Assembly: GCF_009905375.1 (NCBI RefSeq)
Contig: NC_133657.1
Coordinates: 70,117,224 to 70,181,223, forward strand
Length of the DNA stretch: 64,000 nucleotides
Direction: 5' to 3'
Source: Apium graveolens
Lineage: Eukaryota; Streptophyta; Magnoliopsida; Apiales; Apiaceae
Shown: positions 60,591 to 64,000 of the stretch, in pieces
Layout: the number at the start of each line of letters is the position of its first letter
How positions within the stretch are numbered: the stretch's first letter is position 1
Position numbers and translations under genes: made by a program
The notes under the pieces: generated by a model
Told to the model about the DNA's origin: nothing
What the model saw: the letters and a program-made list of their open reading frames with translations, nothing else
The model's database searches: none

Positions 60591-60683
60591 CTCAAGAACT
60601 CAACACATATACAGAGAACCCAATAAGTTATTCTTACTTCTAAATTAACAAACAAAAAATGGTGAGTAGAAGCAGCGGAAATT

Positions 60684-63600
60684 ATGACGCCCTCCAAACC
60701 CGGGTCATTAGTTTGGGGTCCACACATGCCTTATTTATAACCCGCTTATAACAATAATAAAGATAATCATAATATGCAATAACCCTACTTACCAACTACC
60801 ACGGATCACAACGGGTTAAAGTATGCACACAAGCCACACATCTACTTATATTACATACCGTTCAAATCCCAACTATTCCAAACTCAAAACTGAGTATTAA
60901 ACATTATTACAAACTTTTACAGACTTAAATTATCCCCAAAGAAGCCTACTAGCTCAACTCAATCAACCTGAATCCCTAGCTCTCGCGCTAGACTGGGGAT
61001 CCGCGGTACCAACTGGTTCCTTCTTAACTGGAAAAGAACTGAAACAATATCGCACAAATGAGCTAACTAGCTCAGCAAGTCACAATGACAAAACTGAGAA
61101 TAATGATCATCAAGTGAACATGATTATGATATCAAGTGAATAATGGATTATGATTTAAAATTGGATATTATATTTTCATATTAAAAACCAAGGTTAGGTT
61201 GCTGATCAGTCACGCACTAACCCCGAGCAAAGCACACAGCACTTCTCTAACTACTGGATCCAAGGCACACATTGGCCTAACTTGACCATTATATGGTCTG
61301 GCCATGAATCTGGTCCACAATTTTAGAAAAACAATCCAATTCTAACATAATAACAGAATAAACAATAATAAACAATAACCAGAATCATTAACAACATTTG
61401 ATGTTCCATAATGAAATGATTTTAATCTGCATAAGGATCAACAGAGTATTTTTAAAGTTTGGATGCTAGGTAATGAAAGAATTGGATAAAATAAATCAAT
61501 ATTTCAGGGTTTCAAGGATTTGGTCTTCCACAACATAAAATACAAAGATTTGAATGTGTAAGCAATCTGGTTCAGTGTTCAATATTTAGTTTGTATGAAT
61601 TTGTGGAGAAATATCATATACTTGAGGTTCGTGTTTTGGGTATACAACAATCAAGGGTATAGAAAGAATAAGGTTCATGGCTCAAGAACAATAACTGGAA
61701 TCAGGGTTTGGGTTTCAGTGCTTCAAAGCACTTGCAATATCAACAAGACTATCAAGTATTACAATATCTCGAGAAAGTTCAGAACACTTACCTGGTATTA
61801 GCTTACTATCCTGCACTCGCTTCCAATCACAATCGTCTTACTCCTCAACTACCTGTTTCCCTTTCCTACATCTTGCCTCTTCTGCTCACATATCATAAGC
61901 ATCTATCAATAATCAACTCAAATGATTCTATTCAACACATACTTCTATCTACCCTTCGTTTCACCCAAATCCGATTAACGGATTGAAAGTTATGCAATAA
62001 TCAAGTAAACGCCGAATATATAAACCGATAGTCAATCAACAAGTTACGTATAACACATAATACATCACATAATCAATGACATATCGTTTATAAAGAAGTC
62101 TCGGGTCATAAATAGGCTTTCTGGTATTTAAAAATGATTTTTAAAACATTTTTCGGAATTAAAACGGGTCGTTGGATCAATTTCGGGTTAATAACAGGGT
62201 TCGGTTTGGCCAATTCTGGCTCCGAAACAATTTTAGAATAATTATCGAGCCTTAAAAATAATTTAGAATAATATTTTAAAACTCGAAACTATTTTTCCGG
62301 AATTTTTAAATCATTTGTAAATAATTAAATCTAATTAAGTAATTAATTAAAATCAATTAATAATTAATTAAATCAATTAATCAATTAATTTTCGAATTAA
62401 TTGACCAATTAATCAATTAAAAATTAACTGAAATTAATTAACTAATTAATTCAGATTTATTTTGAATTAAAAATAATTTTCCGAATTAAAATACTAATTT
62501 TTAGAATTTTAAGAAATTAAAAAACGAATTTTTATAATAAAAATAAATAGGAAATATGATTTTTAAACATTTTTAAAACAGGAATCCTAAATTGCAAACT
62601 CTGGAAACTTCAGGGACCAAAACTGCGTCGTTTTCAAAACTATAGGTACTAAACTGTAATTTTCCAGCCCCGTCGCCGGAAAATACAGGGGGTGGCCGGA
62701 GAATGCGTTCCCGGCGTCCTCACCCCACCAACACCTCCAGATCATATCTATACTTTACCAGGAATTCAACCATGCCAACAAATCGTTCTAATCATCCCTG
62801 AGTTGGCCGGAATTTGGCTTGTAAAGTTTGCCAGTTTCCGGCGAACTTCGGAAAATTTTAGAAGACAACTCCCTTATCTACAGACCTCAGTGATTCATGA
62901 AACTTATACGACTAGATTGCAATTTCACATAGAATACAATCCACTATATCACAACATCAATCTATTCCAGAATAAGAAACCCCCAAATTTCAATTAAGAA
63001 CATTCATACGGGTTATAAACCCTAATTTGAAATTCGAAAATTAAACCCACTTTTGAGCATGTTATTGAACTCCAAATCAGACGTATAATATATCAAAATC
63101 ATCAGGAAAACAAGCTCTACAACATGAAATCATCAAATCATACAAACAATCATCCAAACAAAAATTTATATTTTTAATAAATTAATTCAAAAATAAATAA
63201 AATTATAGAAAAGAAACCTTGATTTCTGCAGTAAAACGAAGCTCAGAATCTTGTAGAACACTTCAAATCCTTCGTTTTGGTTACTCAAGCTTTGAAAACA
63301 GAGATTAGTAACGCCTTCGCTTTGCTGTTTGATTCTTAGAACAGTTTATGTAATTAGGGTTTTCTCTGAAAATTATAAAATTAACTATCTGCAAATGATT
63401 TTGATACGAAATAAAATACGGTAAAAGGCTATTTATAATTACGGAAAATTAGTATCCCGTGGATCATTTCGGATATAAAATGGTACATTTATTTATAAAA
63501 ACTGATCCAAACTGTATCGGTTTTCGGGATAATTATCCAAACCAGTATAATTTGTACTGCAGTCTTGGTCTCAGCGTCTGGTTACACGTTCTAGGAAGTG

Positions 63601-64000
63601 ATAATTGGGATAGTTTAATAAAAAGCTCCCGTTTATTGAAAATACGGGTTTTATGATTTACCGAAACAAATATTGTATCGAAAATATTGCGCCGGGACCC
63701 GCGCTGAACAAATTGTACGCCGGATCGAAAAAGTCGAAATATGGAATATGCTCGGAATATTACAATTAGGTTAGGAAGGAGTTCTCCGAAGAGTTTCGAG
63801 TTCCAAAAAAGTAACAACGGGTGACGTAGGTTGGTTCTCGTTTTTATAAAATAGGTTTTAAATACTTGGAAAAGATTTTAGAAATTTCATATGATTCTTA
63901 TAAATCCATAAATCAACATAAAATAATTAGGAAGATATGACAATTATCTATGTTTTTATTTGTGGACATATAAAAAGTAAATACTCAATTAATATTATTT
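60684..64000 (-). mobile_element. LTR-like sequence of a second gypsy family, runs off the window
   Basis: Starts near TGACGCCCTCCAAACCCGGG and follows the same plan as the E LTR: a GC-rich start, CACACA phrases, an AACGGGTT phrase, a GGGGATCCGCGG block, AGCTCAGCAAGTCAC, then long AT-rich sequence. No coding ORF is credible. 62310-62560 is an extreme AATTAATT-rich tract. The exact left boundary is uncertain and the right boundary is outside the window. Confidence 0.5.

Noticed and set aside
62692..62997. 101-codon plus-strand ORF
   Set aside because: Inside LTR-like sequence, no domain; likely chance.
1..64000. tRNA, rRNA or other RNA genes
   Set aside because: The only tRNA-like matches are the short primer-binding sites; no full RNA gene is recognisable by eye.

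Overview
This is plant nuclear DNA made almost entirely of nested LTR retrotransposons. No complete ordinary host gene is visible. The evidence is Ty1-copia elements of the SIRE/Maximus type, recognised by long Gag with CCHC knuckles, GAG-pre-integrase, integrase, RT and RNase H, an extra ORF after pol, and a PBS matching the initiator tRNA-Met. There is also a Ty3-gypsy (Tekay/Del-like) element with 4.3-kb LTRs and a MULE transposase relic. A eudicot is likely, but I cannot fix the family from sequence alone.

Layout. (A) 1-11702, minus strand: a SIRE-type copia element whose 3' LTR lies outside the window. It has a 5' LTR, PBS, an intact gag, a pol with one visible frameshift, and a post-pol ORF of more than 1,400 codons carrying four in-frame stops. 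It sits in another LTR-like sequence (11703-14439), which is followed by a second LTR-like stretch (14440-15388). 15808-17587 is the 3' part of a MULE transposase gene on the minus strand, split by a solo copia LTR (16528-17140, perfect TSD TCTTC). (B/C) 17588-58639, plus strand: parts of two related SIRE-type copies. B has the 5' LTR, gag, pol and the first part of the post-pol ORF. C has pol, the whole post-pol ORF and the 3' LTR. (D) 23212-30693, minus strand, inserted in the pol of B with perfect TSD CACTG: a young element with an intact gag but almost no pol. (E) 35115-49153, minus strand, between the B and C halves: a gypsy element with nearly identical 4.3-kb LTRs, a decayed and non-colinear interior and no TSD. 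The right end holds possible decayed exons of an unidentified gene (58900-60590) and another LTR-like sequence (60684 to the end).

How it works together: D and the solo LTR are datable by nesting, because removing each (with one TSD copy) restores the interrupted reading frame. A and D have intact Gag. D has no RT or integrase and A's pol is frameshifted, so any recent movement of D needed enzymes supplied in trans. In A, B and C the post-pol ORF starts 100-167 nt after its own TATA-like box, which suggests separate transcription.

The most unusual signal is a short, element-specific, self-complementary word. In A it is TCAACGGATA/TATCCGTTGA, found about 30 times in the LTR, gag, pol, spacer and post-pol ORF, often as inverted pairs. 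The B/C/solo-LTR family has its own word (TTCTGAT / ATCAGAACTTAAG), and D has a third (TCGGTATGAC).
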